Assembly: GCA_934675585.1 (NCBI GenBank)
Contig: CAKUQY010000006.1
Location: 1-64,000, forward strand
Origin: an uncultured Opitutales bacterium
Lineage (GTDB): Bacteria; Verrucomicrobiota; Verrucomicrobiia; Opitutales; UBA953
Length of the DNA: 64,000 nucleotides
Direction of reading: 5' to 3'
The translations under genes were made by a program, and so were the position numbers. Position 1 is the first letter of the stretch. Every line of letters begins with the position of its first letter. Under the pieces are notes generated by a model that ran no database searches, had not been told where the DNA came from, and was given only the letters and a program-made list of their open reading frames with translations. Below, piece by piece: positions 7,008 to 15,540 of this stretch.

Positions 7008-9035
7008 ATGAAATCGCTGAAAAAATTACTCCTTGCGCTTTCGATTTTCGCGGCGGCGCTTCCCGCGCTGAACGCGGAAGTCGTTTATCCTTCGCAAACG
7101 CAACCGGACGTTGCCGTCGCCAAAGGCTCGACGGGGCTTGCGAATAAGATCGTCTCCGCGCAATTTTCGTCTGCGAAAGGATTTGTCGTGAAACTCTCCG
7201 GCAAAAAAGTTGCCTCCGCCGAGGAACTTTTTGAAATCGTGCTCGGGAACGGCGAACGCGTTCCCGCGTCAAAGATGACTTGCTTGGGCATAAAGAAAGT
7301 TGCGCTCAAAGGCACGCCGGACGCGCTGAAGCTTTCCGGGCGGCATCCGGGACAGGCGCTTACGGCGACATTTACGAAAGGCGATCTCGTCGTCGCGTGG
7401 AGTGCGGTGTTGCGCGACGGTTCGCATTACATTCGGCAGGAATTGAAAATTTCCGCAAAAAAAGATACGCCGATGACGGCGATCGTCCCGCTCGCGCTTA
7501 CGATGAAGGATGCCAAGGTGCTCGGGAACACGCGCGGTTCTCCCGTTGTGACGGAGACCGCTTTCGCCGCGCTCGAAACGCCGATGGGCAAAAACGAAGT
7601 TTCCGGAGACAAAATGACGGGAACGTGGTCGCGCAAGACAACGCTGAAAAAGGGCGAGGAGTGGGACGTTTCCTCCGTCGTAGGTTCGCTCGTTCCCGGG
7701 CAGGAGCGCCGTTCTTTTCTCGCTTACAACGAACGCGAGCGCGTCATGCCGTGGCGACCGTTCATTCATTACAATTCGTGGTATGAGCTGAATATCGACC
7801 GCAACAACGTCATCGACAAACGCATGAAGGAAGCAGATTGCCTCAAAGTCGTGGACGCGTGGGAAAAGCATTTGTTCAAGCCGTATAGAGTCAGCATCGA
7901 CGCGTTCGTGTGGGACGACGGCTGGGACGATTTCAACTCGCTGTGGGATTTCTACAAGCCGGCGTTCCCGAACGGTTTCAAAAAAATCGACGCGAAAGCG
8001 CGCAAGCAGAACGCGGGAACGGGCGCATGGCTCGGACCGGTCGGCGGCTACGGTTCGTCCAAAGCGCAACGCCTCGGCTTTTGGAATCGCAATCACCCGA
8101 ACAATCAGATCGGAAATTTCCAACTTTCGAACAAGGAATATTTTGATGCGTTCGTCAGGCGTTGCTCGCAGATGATCAACGATTACGACATGCGCTACTT
8201 CAAATTTGACGGAATCAGCGCGATTCCCGTCGCCTACGGTCCCGCAAACGAAGAAGACGCCGAGGGCATCATCAGCGTCGAACGCGCATTGCGCAAAAAA
8301 CGCGGAGATCTTTTCATCAACACGACGGTCGGCACGTGGGCCTCGCCGTTTTGGTTTCATGTCGCGGATTCCGTTTGGCGTCAGGACGGCGACCACGGGC
8401 AGATGGGAGTCGGTTCGCCGCGCGAAAAATGGATCACCTATCGCGATGCGTGGGTGCACAAAATTTTCGTCGCGGGATCGCCGCTTTGCCCGATCAATTC
8501 GCTGATGACGCACGGGCTCATGCTCACGAAGTTCGGTCCGCCACGTTCCATGGAACGCACGAAGGAAAGCGTAATCAAGGAGATGCGTTGCGCGTTTGCC
8601 TGCGGTAGCGCTTTGCAGGAACTTTACGTGGACAACGACCTGATGACCGAGCTCGGGCTTTGGGGCGAACTCGCCGCCTGCATCAAGTGGTTCCGCGGGA
8701 ACGCCGATGTGCTCGACGATGCGCACTGGGTCGGCGGAAATCCGTGGGACGGAAAGTCCGGAAGCATTTACGGTTGGGCCGCGTGGAATGCGAAAAAATC
8801 TACGCTCGCTCTGCGGAATTCTTCCGACGGAGAAAAGACTTTCACGACGACGCTGCGCAAGGTGCTCGACGTTCCCGCGTTCGTGCAGGGCGCCGTCACG
8901 CTCAAGCCCGCGTTCAAGGGCGAACAGCGCAATCTGCCCGGGATCACCGGTGCAACGCTTCCGCTCGACAAGGAAATTTCCTTCAAGTTGAAGCCGTTCG
9001 AAGTCGTCGTTTTTGACGGCAGGCCGGCGAAGTGA
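7008..9035 (+). CDS. Secreted clan GH-D (GH36/GH27-like) glycoside hydrolase, probable alpha-galactosidase
   Basis: 675 residues with a clear signal peptide (MKSLKKLLLALSIFAAALPALNA), so exported. After an N-terminal beta-sandwich-like region, the catalytic barrel shows YNSWYEL (about 255), FVWDDGWDDFNSLW (about 305) and RYFKFDGIS (about 405), where the Asp of KFDG sits where clan GH-D enzymes carry the nucleophile. DSVWRQDGDHG (about 455) could supply the acid/base. A beta-rich C-terminal domain closes the protein. Related proteins in mucin-using gut bacteria are often annotated alpha-galactosidase or, misleadingly, enterotoxin. A GH110 alpha-galactosidase follows on the same strand after an IS insertion, suggesting a joint role on alpha-galactosyl glycans. 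Substrate is inferred. Confidence 0.65.
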   Translation: MKSLKKLLLALSIFAAALPALNAEVVYPSQTQPDVAVAKGSTGLANKIVSAQFSSAKGFVVKLSGKKVASAEELFEIVLGNGERVPASKMTCLGIKKVALKGTPDALKLSGRHPGQALTATFTKGDLVVAWSAVLRDGSHYIRQELKISAKKDTPMTAIVPLALTMKDAKVLGNTRGSPVVTETAFAALETPMGKNEVSGDKMTGTWSRKTTLKKGEEWDVSSVVGSLVPGQERRSFLAYNERERVMPWRPFIHYNSWYELNIDRNNVIDKRMKEADCLKVVDAWEKHLFKPYRVSIDAFVWDDGWDDFNSLWDFYKPAFPNGFKKIDAKARKQNAGTGAWLGPVGGYGSSKAQRLGFWNRNHPNNQIGNFQLSNKEYFDAFVRRCSQMINDYDMRYFKFDGISAIPVAYGPANEEDAEGIISVERALRKKRGDLFINTTVGTWASPFWFHVADSVWRQDGDHGQMGVGSPREKWITYRDAWVHKIFVAGSPLCPINSLMTHGLMLTKFGPPRSMERTKESVIKEMRCAFACGSALQELYVDNDLMTELGLWGELAACIKWFRGNADVLDDAHWVGGNPWDGKSGSIYGWAAWNAKKSTLALRNSSDGEKTFTTTLRKVLDVPAFVQGAVTLKPAFKGEQRNLPGITGATLPLDKEISFKLKPFEVVVFDGRPAK

Positions 9036-10191
9036 GCGCCGCACACTTTTCGGGAAAGCTTTTCGCTTGCCGTGATGCCTCACATAAGAACGACACCGAA
9101 GGAGTGTGCAATCCCGGAGTGCGGGGGAGCCGAGCACAGGCGGTCGGAAACGAGGCATCAGGGAATGGCGTGAGGGGCGTTCCCGTTGCGTTACGCAACA
9201 GTTCCGAGAGCGCGCTGTCGAGTTCTCTTCGAACGCTCAGGTAGTGTTTGCCCGCCGCCGCAGCGGCGGCGCGTTCTCGCGATTCCGGAGAAAGAAAATC
9301 GCCGGCGAGGAGCCGAGCAATCGGTGTCGTCGCCTTTTCGTAAACGCGATGCGTTTGTCCGGTTAGTCGATCCCGTGTTTTTTCCGTGCACCGACGCGTT
9401 GCCTGAAAGTGATTCACGAACAGATTCGACAGTGCGCAAATCCGCTCCAACAAAGGAGCGGAGGCGGGATCGTCAAAACGCATTTCGCCGAAAAGCCCGC
9501 GAACGAGCGCTCCGTTTTTTTGCTCAACGTGAGCGTTGTCGTTCTTGTGATACGGGCGCGAACGCGTCAGAGAACAGCGCGAAAAACGTAATTTCACCGC
9601 ACGGAAAACCTCCGAATTGAGGAACTCCGAACCGTTGTCGCAGTGAAACTCCTCCGGCGGGAACGGCAGTTGCCCGAGCAACCGAACTATCGCCGCGGAG
9701 ATTGCGCCGCTTTCTTTGTTCCAAATCGGCGCAATCAGAGTGAAGCCGCTGAAAACGTCCGTCAGCGTCAGAATCCAAAAGAATTTCCCGCCCATGTTTC
9801 CGCCGCAGAGCGCAACCGTGTCCGCTCCGATGTGTCCGGGCTTGGGGCACGCCGAGGCGCGAAGCGCTCGTTGCGGGATTTCTTTCGCAACGCCGCAGAG
9901 CAGCTTCCCGCACAAAAATCCGCTTTCGCGCCAAACTCTTTTCAGCAAAGAAACATCGCATTCGTCGTAGCGCCTGCGACGCTTTCGCGGCGTTCCCGCA
10001 GGCGGGTCGCTCGGCGGATGGTTCAGCCTGCGGATTAAGGTTTTTCGCGCAAGAGCCGTCGTTCGTTCAACTTCGTCGATAAACGCGCTTCTGCCTGCAC
10101 GCCCTCCGCACTGCTTCGCATACTCGCGGCTCTTCTGCCGCAGATATTCGTCTCTTGATTGTCTGCTCATCGTAAAAAATTTCTGTTCCAT
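8983..10191 (-). CDS. IS transposase with integrase (rve) catalytic core, probably degenerate
   Basis: 402 residues with an N-terminal helix-turn-helix-like region and a DDE integrase fold. Candidate catalytic residues are Asp in GADTVALCGG, Asp in HCDNGSEF and Glu in HVEQKNG. It resembles the integrase-core transposases whose catalytic domain starts PGHxxxDxVxHCGG. Between the N-terminal domain and that motif roughly 100 residues usual for the family seem to be missing (GKLLCGVAKEIP runs on quickly to KPGHIGAD), suggesting an internal deletion. At the 3' end the frame runs through the left inverted repeat into flanking DNA antisense to the glycosidase gene, so the last ~40 residues are not native. 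It is likely inactive. Confidence 0.7.
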   Translation of the reverse strand: MEQKFFTMSRQSRDEYLRQKSREYAKQCGGRAGRSAFIDEVERTTALARKTLIRRLNHPPSDPPAGTPRKRRRRYDECDVSLLKRVWRESGFLCGKLLCGVAKEIPQRALRASACPKPGHIGADTVALCGGNMGGKFFWILTLTDVFSGFTLIAPIWNKESGAISAAIVRLLGQLPFPPEEFHCDNGSEFLNSEVFRAVKLRFSRCSLTRSRPYHKNDNAHVEQKNGALVRGLFGEMRFDDPASAPLLERICALSNLFVNHFQATRRCTEKTRDRLTGQTHRVYEKATTPIARLLAGDFLSPESRERAAAAAAGKHYLSVRRELDSALSELLRNATGTPLTPFPDASFPTACARLPRTPGLHTPSVSFLCEASRQAKSFPEKCAALTSPACRQKRRLRTAST

Positions 10192-10274
10192 ATGAGCATT
10201 CCTTCGGTGTCCTTCTTAATGAGGCATAACTCGGAAAACGCAAGTCTCCTTCGGTGTCGTTTTTGGTGAGGCAT
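9075..10274 (-). mobile_element. IS element of about 1.2 kb with 29-30 bp terminal inverted repeats
   Basis: The left end 9075-9104 begins ATGCCTCACATAAGAACGAC and the right end 10246-10274, read on the minus strand, begins ATGCCTCACCAAAAACGAC; both end in ACCGAAGGAG. A third, imperfect copy of the right-end sequence lies just inside at 10201-10226. The element separates the two glycosidase genes, with its left end 40 bases after the first stop codon. TGCCGTGAT occurs at 9070-9078 and again beyond the right end, but its spacing does not fit a clean target duplication. Confidence 0.7.
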
Positions 10275-10351
10275 TGCGGCGAGCGCAACATGCCGTGATT
10301 TTTGTTTGCGGAAAATCGTTTTTTCCTTCAGACTAAGACCTTAAGGATTGT

Positions 10352-12166
10352 ATGCTTCACATTACAAAAAGTTATGTTCGCACGTTGCTGCTCGGCGTGG
10401 TCGCGTTTTCGTTTTTTGTCGCGGGAACGATGTTCGCGGCGGACGAAAAAACGTATGCGACCGAGAACTCCCGCCTGAAAAAATCCGCCGGGAACGCGAT
10501 TTATTACGTCGATCCCGAGCGCGGGAACGATACGAACTCCGGACGGGGCGAAACACGTCCGTGGAAGACGTTTTTGCCGCTTTCGTCCATGCGGCTGACC
10601 GTCGGCGACACCGTAGTCGTCGCTCCCGGTCGTCATGAATTTTCCCTGCTGGTGAACAGCGGCGAAGGCACGGAAAAATTGCCGATTACGATACGTTTTT
10701 TGTCCGGCAAACACGTTTTCGCTCACGGAAAATTGTGGGCGGAGAAATATCATATTTCCAACACGAACGATTGTCCGGACGCACCGAAAGCCGTTGCCGT
10801 CCGCCTCAAAAATACAAAAAACGTCCGCTTGGTCGGTGCCGCCGGCGCCGAAATTCTCGCGGAAGGAAAAATGATTTACGCGGTCATCGACGATTGCCGT
10901 AATGTCTCGCTCGACGGGCTGACGTTTGATTATCTGCATCCGACGGTCTGCGAGCTGCGCATCGTCGGGCGCACGGAAAAATTCATCGATGCGAAAATCG
11001 ACCCTGCGTTTCAATACGAAATCCGCGACGGGAGACTTTTTTGGAAAGGTCCCGGATGGTCGTTCCCGTTGGGCGGATTCATCAAAGTTTTTAATCCGGA
11101 TACGGGAACGTTCGGCGGAAATTTCTCTCCGGACGGTGCGCGCGCGGAAGAACTTGCGCCCGGGAACGTGCGATTTTCCTACGCGGGAACGGCGCCGCAG
11201 ACGCGCGTCGGACAAGTGATTCAAAATCGCGACATCACGCGCGATTGCGTCGGATTTTTCCAACGCCGCAGCCGCAATATTCGTTGGGAAAATTGTTCGA
11301 TTCACACCATACACGGAATGGGCGTAGTCTCGCAATTTTGTGAAGATCTCAGTTTTTCCCGCCTGACTGCGGCGCCGCGAAAAAAATCTTCGCGGACTAA
11401 TGTCGCGTGGGCGGACATCCTGCATTTTTCCGGATGCAAAGGAAAAATTCGCGTTGCCGACAGCGTGCTTTCGAGTTCGCACGACGATGCGATCAACGTT
11501 CACGGGACGCATCTGCGCGTCGCCGAACGCGTGAACAATCGGACGCTCATTCTGCGCTTCATGCACAATCAGACCTTCGGGATCGACGGCTTCTTTCCCG
11601 GAGACGAAGTCGAGTTCGTGCACGGGAAGTCGCTTCAGCCGTTCGGAACAAACATCGTCGAAAAAGTGCGTGCGCTCGACGCGCGCCGACTCGAAGTCGT
11701 TTTCAAAAAAAACGTGCCCCAAAAATTTGAAGCGGAGGATGCCGTCGAAAATGTGACGTGGACTCCGTCGCTGCACGTGAACAACGTTGTCGTGCGCAAC
11801 ATTCCGACGCGCGGTTTTCTCGTGACGACGCGCCGCCCGGTCGTCATAGAAAACTGTCGCTTCGAGCGAACGGGAATGTCCGCAATTCTTGTCGAAGACG
11901 ATGCTTCCGGCTGGTTCGAATCCGGTCCCGTGCGCGATATGATTATTCGCAAAAATAAATTTGTCGAATGCGCGACGCCGGTCGTGAACATCAATCCGCA
12001 CGTGCTTTCCGGGAACGGAACGGTTCACGAAAACATTCGCATCGAGCGCAATCTTTTCCGCATGAAAGGCGGGGTCGCAATTGCATCGCATCATTCGAAA
12101 AACGTTTCCGAACGCGACAACAAATTCGAGGGAACGGACAAGAAAAACGCGGTTTCCATTCGCTGA
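10352..12166 (+). CDS. GH110 family alpha-galactosidase (alpha-1,3-galactosidase type)
   Basis: 604 residues with a signal peptide (about residues 1-30) and a right-handed parallel beta-helix. Family-typical signatures are YYVDPERGNDTNSG near the start, NIRWENCSIHTIHGMGV in the middle, and SSSHDDAINVHGTHLR, the conserved Asp-Asp/His-Gly-Thr-His region of GH110. Characterised GH110 enzymes remove alpha-1,3-linked galactose from blood-group B or linear structures; which linkage applies here is not visible. The leader has AAGGA just upstream of the ATG. The gene is GC-rich and carries several copies of the GGGAACG motif. It pairs functionally with the upstream GH-D enzyme. Confidence 0.85.
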   Translation: MLHITKSYVRTLLLGVVAFSFFVAGTMFAADEKTYATENSRLKKSAGNAIYYVDPERGNDTNSGRGETRPWKTFLPLSSMRLTVGDTVVVAPGRHEFSLLVNSGEGTEKLPITIRFLSGKHVFAHGKLWAEKYHISNTNDCPDAPKAVAVRLKNTKNVRLVGAAGAEILAEGKMIYAVIDDCRNVSLDGLTFDYLHPTVCELRIVGRTEKFIDAKIDPAFQYEIRDGRLFWKGPGWSFPLGGFIKVFNPDTGTFGGNFSPDGARAEELAPGNVRFSYAGTAPQTRVGQVIQNRDITRDCVGFFQRRSRNIRWENCSIHTIHGMGVVSQFCEDLSFSRLTAAPRKKSSRTNVAWADILHFSGCKGKIRVADSVLSSSHDDAINVHGTHLRVAERVNNRTLILRFMHNQTFGIDGFFPGDEVEFVHGKSLQPFGTNIVEKVRALDARRLEVVFKKNVPQKFEAEDAVENVTWTPSLHVNNVVVRNIPTRGFLVTTRRPVVIENCRFERTGMSAILVEDDASGWFESGPVRDMIIRKNKFVECATPVVNINPHVLSGNGTVHENIRIERNLFRMKGGVAIASHHSKNVSERDNKFEGTDKKNAVSIR

Positions 12167-12244
12167 AATCTTTTGCGCACGCGACAATCAAAGATGAGCG
12201 CACGCGGATTTGCCGGCAGTCGGACGTTTTTTTAGATTTTCCCC

Positions 12245-12570
12245 GTCACGAAAAATCTTTTGCTCACCGGGGCTTCCGGATTTGTCGGGCGCAACGTGCT
12301 TGCGGAACTGCAAAAACACTACGTCATTTCGTCGCTCGGGCGCGGCGCGGGCAACGAAATCCGGCGGATTTGGCGGCGGGCGTTCCCGCGCTTCCGCGCC
12401 GTTTCGATGTCGTTTTTCACGCGGCGGGCAGGGTGCATTGCGTGCCGCGCACGCCGGCGGAGGCGGAAGAATTTTTCGCCATGAACGTTGCGGGAACGCG
12501 CAATCTTTGTCTCGCGCTTGAAAAAGTCGGCGTTCCCGCGGCGCTGGTTTTCGTCAGCACAACGCCGTGC
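12245..12570 (+). pseudogene. Frameshifted N-terminal fragment of an NAD-dependent epimerase/dehydratase
   Basis: One frame reads NLLLTGASGFVGRNVLAEL, the Rossmann glycine motif of SDR epimerases. The match then moves to another frame around 12355-12365, giving FDVVFHAAGRVH and NVAGTRNLCLALE, the next conserved strands. Similarity stops at FVSTT (about 12562), and the catalytic YxxxK region is absent. This is therefore a truncated, frameshifted remnant. It lies between the GH110 gene and the end of scpA. Confidence 0.7.
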
Positions 12571-12608
12571 CGCGAACACCATTCCCGCGATAAATTTTTG
12601 CTCTTGAG

Positions 12609-12655
12609 CCGCGAACGTTAGCGAGCGGGCGTAAGTTACTCGCAATCGTTGTTAA
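12609..12655. repeat. Dispersed repeat, family C, copy 1
   Basis: It starts CCGCGAACGTTAGCGAGCGG and ends with ACTCGCAATCGTTGTTAA. A second copy lies at 45487-45533. The last TTA, on the minus strand, supplies the stop codon of scpA. GCGAG and CTCGC inside it can pair as a short stem. Confidence 0.75.
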
Positions 12656-13485
12656 CTTTCGAGTTTTAATTCTGAATTTTCTTCGGGAACGCTTTCCGCC
12701 GGTTCCACGCAATAGATTTCGCCGAAGAGTTCGTCTTGGCGAATATGGAGTTTGTGCAAACGCGCCAATTCTAAGCACGCGAGAAATGTGGTTGCGAGCA
12801 ATGGAATTGTGATTTTTTCGGACATAAGCGACGAAAATGTAAATGTTTTTTCTTTGGCGAGGCGCTCGAGAATCGTCGTCATGCGGTCGGAAATCGTGTA
12901 AGTGTCGTCCGAAATTTCACCTGGCAAAATGCGTTCTGAAAGCTTTTTGAGAACGCGATTAAATGCGTTCCAAACATCGAGCCCCTCAATATTTTCGAGT
13001 GGCTTTTCGTTGGTTTCTGGCGCGGGAACGCTGATGTGGCGTTCAAGAAAATTTTGCTGTTCGTCAATCAATTTTGCCAAATATTGCGCAGATTCTTTGA
13101 GGCGTTTGTATTGAATCAATTGTTTGACCAATTGCCAGCGCGGGTCGAGCGAAACCTCTTCGCTATCGTCGGGCAAATCTTCTTGTTTTTGGGTTTCACT
13201 GGCAGGAAGCAACATGCGACTTTTAATGTACATCAGCGTTGCCGCCATGACAAAAAAATCGCCCGCAATTTCAATGTCCAACTTTTCGTTCCCGTGCAAA
13301 ATATCGATATATTGGCGCGTAACTTCTGCGATGGGAATATCGTAAATATCGATTTCGTTTTTGCGAATTAAAAAATACAATAAGTCGAGCGGACCTTCAA
13401 ATTTATCGAGGCGCACGGTGGGCGCTTGCTCTTTGAAAAGTCCGTCGCTGCTTTCGCCAACGTGAATATTATCTGTTTCAGCCAT
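12652..13485 (-). CDS. scpA: Segregation and condensation protein A
   Basis: The 277-residue product begins, after a short tail, with the ScpA/kleisin signature FEGPLDLLYFLIRKNEIDIYD and continues with the helical MAATLMYIKSRMLLP segment. ScpA bridges SMC heads with ScpB and acts in chromosome compaction and segregation. The C-terminal winged-helix region (residues ~190-255) is followed by an acidic tail. No scpB is visible in the window. The start overlaps the end of tsaE by 8 bases, and the stop codon lies in a dispersed repeat shared with another gene, so the extreme C-terminus may have been remodelled. Confidence 0.9.
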   Translation of the reverse strand: MAETDNIHVGESSDGLFKEQAPTVRLDKFEGPLDLLYFLIRKNEIDIYDIPIAEVTRQYIDILHGNEKLDIEIAGDFFVMAATLMYIKSRMLLPASETQKQEDLPDDSEEVSLDPRWQLVKQLIQYKRLKESAQYLAKLIDEQQNFLERHISVPAPETNEKPLENIEGLDVWNAFNRVLKKLSERILPGEISDDTYTISDRMTTILERLAKEKTFTFSSLMSEKITIPLLATTFLACLELARLHKLHIRQDELFGEIYCVEPAESVPEENSELKLES

Positions 13486-13909
13486 GAGCTTTTACATCGA
13501 TGCAATGCGCGCCGTTTTCTAAAATTGAAAAATACAAATGTAGCGCGTTTGGCGGGAGCGCGTCGGCGATTTTTTCGGGCCATTCGATCACCCAAATAAA
13601 TGGCGAATGCATAAATTCTTCGAGCATTAAACCGTCGAGCGCGCGCGTTCCCGCAAGTCGATACGCGTCCATGTGAACGAGTTGGCGGGAACCGCTTTCG
13701 TAAATCGTGTAAATATTAAAACTTGGCGAAGTTACGGGTTCGCTAATTTTGAGTCCTCGCGCGAGCCCTGCCGTGAACGTTGTTTTGCCTGTTCCCAAAG
13801 TGCCGTGCAGTGCCAAAATCGCGTCGTCGGGCAATTGGCTTGCGAACGCCGCAGCGAAATTTTGCATCGCTTCGGCGGAATCGAATATTTGCGGGAACGC
13901 GGTTTTCAT
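13478..13909 (-). CDS. tsaE: tRNA threonylcarbamoyladenosine biosynthesis ATPase TsaE
   Basis: 143 residues with a Walker A motif GTLGTGKTT near residue 38, followed by SPSFNIYTIYE and HMDAYRL, all typical of TsaE (YjeE). The protein drives turnover of the TsaB-TsaD complex that makes t6A37 on ANN-decoding tRNAs. VIEWPEKI corresponds to the family's conserved Glu-Trp segment. It sits between a carrier-like gene (0-base gap) and scpA (8-base overlap), so the genes are co-transcribed. GGGAACG copies read here as AFP and AGT. Confidence 0.9.
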   Translation of the reverse strand: MKTAFPQIFDSAEAMQNFAAAFASQLPDDAILALHGTLGTGKTTFTAGLARGLKISEPVTSPSFNIYTIYESGSRQLVHMDAYRLAGTRALDGLMLEEFMHSPFIWVIEWPEKIADALPPNALHLYFSILENGAHCIDVKAHG

Positions 13910-14134
13910 TTAATTTAATTTTTGTTCAAGCAATTTTAAGACGATTTGGCGGGAACGCATTTCGGCGATTTCTTCGGGCTCGAACATCACTCCAAATTCG
14001 GCTTCGAGCGCGATAATCAAATTGAGGTGATTGATCGAATTCCACACCGCGCAATTATTTTGCGAAATATCGGCGGGAACGCTATTTAAATTTAACGTTC
14101 CCGCGAGAATTTTGTCTAATCGTTCTGCTAACAT
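13910..14134 (-). CDS. Acyl-carrier-protein-like small protein
   Basis: 74 residues with helix I LAERLDKILAGTL, then WNSINHLNLIIALEAEFGV, which matches the carrier pattern in which Ser at the start of helix II carries phosphopantetheine (usually D-S-L/I/M; here N-S-I, so the usual preceding Asp is replaced). The EF/EEIAEMRS segment is typical of helices II-III. It is distinct from the fatty-acid AcpP at 42.3 kb. It abuts tsaE and lies 2 bases after the Nudix gene. No partner synthetase is visible, so its substrate is unknown. Confidence 0.65.
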   Translation of the reverse strand: MLAERLDKILAGTLNLNSVPADISQNNCAVWNSINHLNLIIALEAEFGVMFEPEEIAEMRSRQIVLKLLEQKLN

Positions 14135-14136
14135 TT

Positions 14137-14649
14137 TTAATTAGTATCTCCAAGATAAGCGCCGTAAGGGATTTCGAGTCTTCCGCCTTTCACAAAATTT
14201 TTAAAGCACGAAGGGCGAATATTAGTGTTTGGCAAATTTTCGATTGGGATCCATTCAAAACCGACTTGGCGCTGGTCTTCTTCCGTTCCCGTGCCGATGT
14301 GTGAATCGTCGAGTAATTCGCATTCGAAAACAATTTCGATTTGGTGAAAATATTTGTGGCGTTGGGCAAATTCGTGATTGGCGCCGATGTATTCGCGCAC
14401 ATAGCAAAGTCGTTTGGGCTCGATGGCGATGCCGAGCTCTTCGGCGCATTCGCGTTTGACGGTTGAAGTCATTGTTTCGCCGTGTTTTTGTCCGCCGCCC
14501 GGCAACACAAAAAAGTTGCCCGAATTGTCTTTGAGTTTTACCAGCAAAATTTTCCCGTCTTTCACTAAAACAGCGCGCACCGCAGGTCGAATCGGATTTG
14601 TGAACGATGGACGAGCAGCGAATGGCGGGCGTTTTTTTCGCGGGAACAT
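14137..14649 (-). CDS. Nudix hydrolase
   Basis: From the ATG at 14649 the product has 170 residues. I prefer this start to an in-frame one at 14700 because the extra residues show no conservation pattern. The Nudix box GGGQKHGETMTSTVKRECAE followed by ELGI fits Gx5Ex7REUxEExGU completely, so metal-dependent hydrolysis of a nucleoside diphosphate linked to X is expected. The region before it (VRAVLVKDGKILLVKLKD) is the usual first beta strands. Substrate cannot be read from sequence. It is in a minus-strand run with the carrier-like gene, tsaE and scpA. Confidence 0.85.
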   Translation of the reverse strand: MFPRKKRPPFAARPSFTNPIRPAVRAVLVKDGKILLVKLKDNSGNFFVLPGGGQKHGETMTSTVKRECAEELGIAIEPKRLCYVREYIGANHEFAQRHKYFHQIEIVFECELLDDSHIGTGTEEDQRQVGFEWIPIENLPNTNIRPSCFKNFVKGGRLEIPYGAYLGDTN

Positions 14650-14722
14650 TTTGTGGATAAAATTAAAAAAATTGATAATTGACGGGAACGAGCCCGCCAA
14701 CTATCAACTTTTGAGACGACGA

Positions 14723-15469
14723 TTATTCTTCTGGCAACAAACCGTCAGCGATGTCGTCGTTGGTCCAAACGGCTTTCACGTCGTCGAGGTCTTCGAGTGC
14801 GTCGGTAAGTTTTTGGATTTTTGCCGCGGTTTCAGCGTCGTTGATTGGCACGGTAACGTTTGGCAAATATGCGAGTTCAGATTCGGTTGGCTTGATGCCT
14901 TTTGCGTCGAGTGCTTGGAGCACTGCGTCAAAATCAGAAATCGCGGTGAGCACTTCAAAGTGGTCTTCGTTGTTAATGACGTCTTCTGCGCCGGCTTCGA
15001 GCGCGACTTCCATCAATTCGTCTTCGGTCGTTGCGTCTGCGGCGATTAAGATTTGACCTTTGCGATTAAAATTAAATGCCACCGAACCCGACGATCCCAT
15101 GTTCCCGCCGTTTTTGGTAAACACTGAACGCACTTCGCTGACTGCGCGATTTTTGTTGTCGGTCATCACTTCAACGATCACGCAAACACCTGCGGGAGCG
15201 TAACCTTCGTAAACGAGTTCTTCGTAAGTAACGCCTTCGATTTCGCCCGTGCCTTTTTTAATTGCGCGGTCGATGTTATCTTTTGGCATTGAAGCTGCAC
15301 GCGCACGCAAGAGAATTGCGCGCAAACGCACATTTGATTCGGGATCACCACCACTGGTTTTTGCCGCGAGAGTGATTTCTTTTGCAAGGTTTGAAAAAAT
15401 CTTGCCACGCTTTGCGTCAACAAGACCTTTGTGGCGCTTAGTTGTCGCCCATTTACTATGTCCTGACAT
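14723..15469 (-). CDS. yebC: YebC/TACO1-family protein
   Basis: 248 residues, the usual length, starting MSGHSKWATTKRHKGLVDAK, the invariant N-terminal signature. GGNMGSSGSVAFNF and the acidic C-terminal half are also family-typical. Members act as translation factors that relieve stalling or as DNA-binding regulators (PmpR type); which applies is not visible. It is separated from the preceding autotransporter by a motif-based terminator, so it probably has its own promoter. Confidence 0.93.
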   Translation of the reverse strand: MSGHSKWATTKRHKGLVDAKRGKIFSNLAKEITLAAKTSGGDPESNVRLRAILLRARAASMPKDNIDRAIKKGTGEIEGVTYEELVYEGYAPAGVCVIVEVMTDNKNRAVSEVRSVFTKNGGNMGSSGSVAFNFNRKGQILIAADATTEDELMEVALEAGAEDVINNEDHFEVLTAISDFDAVLQALDAKGIKPTESELAYLPNVTVPINDAETAAKIQKLTDALEDLDDVKAVWTNDDIADGLLPEE

Positions 15470-15540
15470 ATGTTATTATTTGTTGGAAGTTTTTGTTGTA
15501 ATTACTTCAAGTTTATGCCCGTTTTCGCGGGAACGCAAAA

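Noticed and set aside
7269-9158. Long open frame of about 629 codons antisense to the GH-D glycosidase
   Set aside because: It is rich in Arg/His/Phe with no fold-like pattern, follows from GC-rich codon bias of the plus-strand gene, and has no start context; the plus-strand frame has signal peptide and catalytic motifs.
9070-10290. TGCCGTGAT on both sides of the IS as a target-site duplication
   Set aside because: On the left it overlaps the inverted repeat boundary and on the right it lies about 18 bases beyond the repeat, so the geometry does not fit.
10328-12187. Long open frame of about 619 codons antisense to the GH110 gene
   Set aside because: This is a shadow of codon bias on the opposite strand; GH110 motifs are unambiguous on the plus strand.
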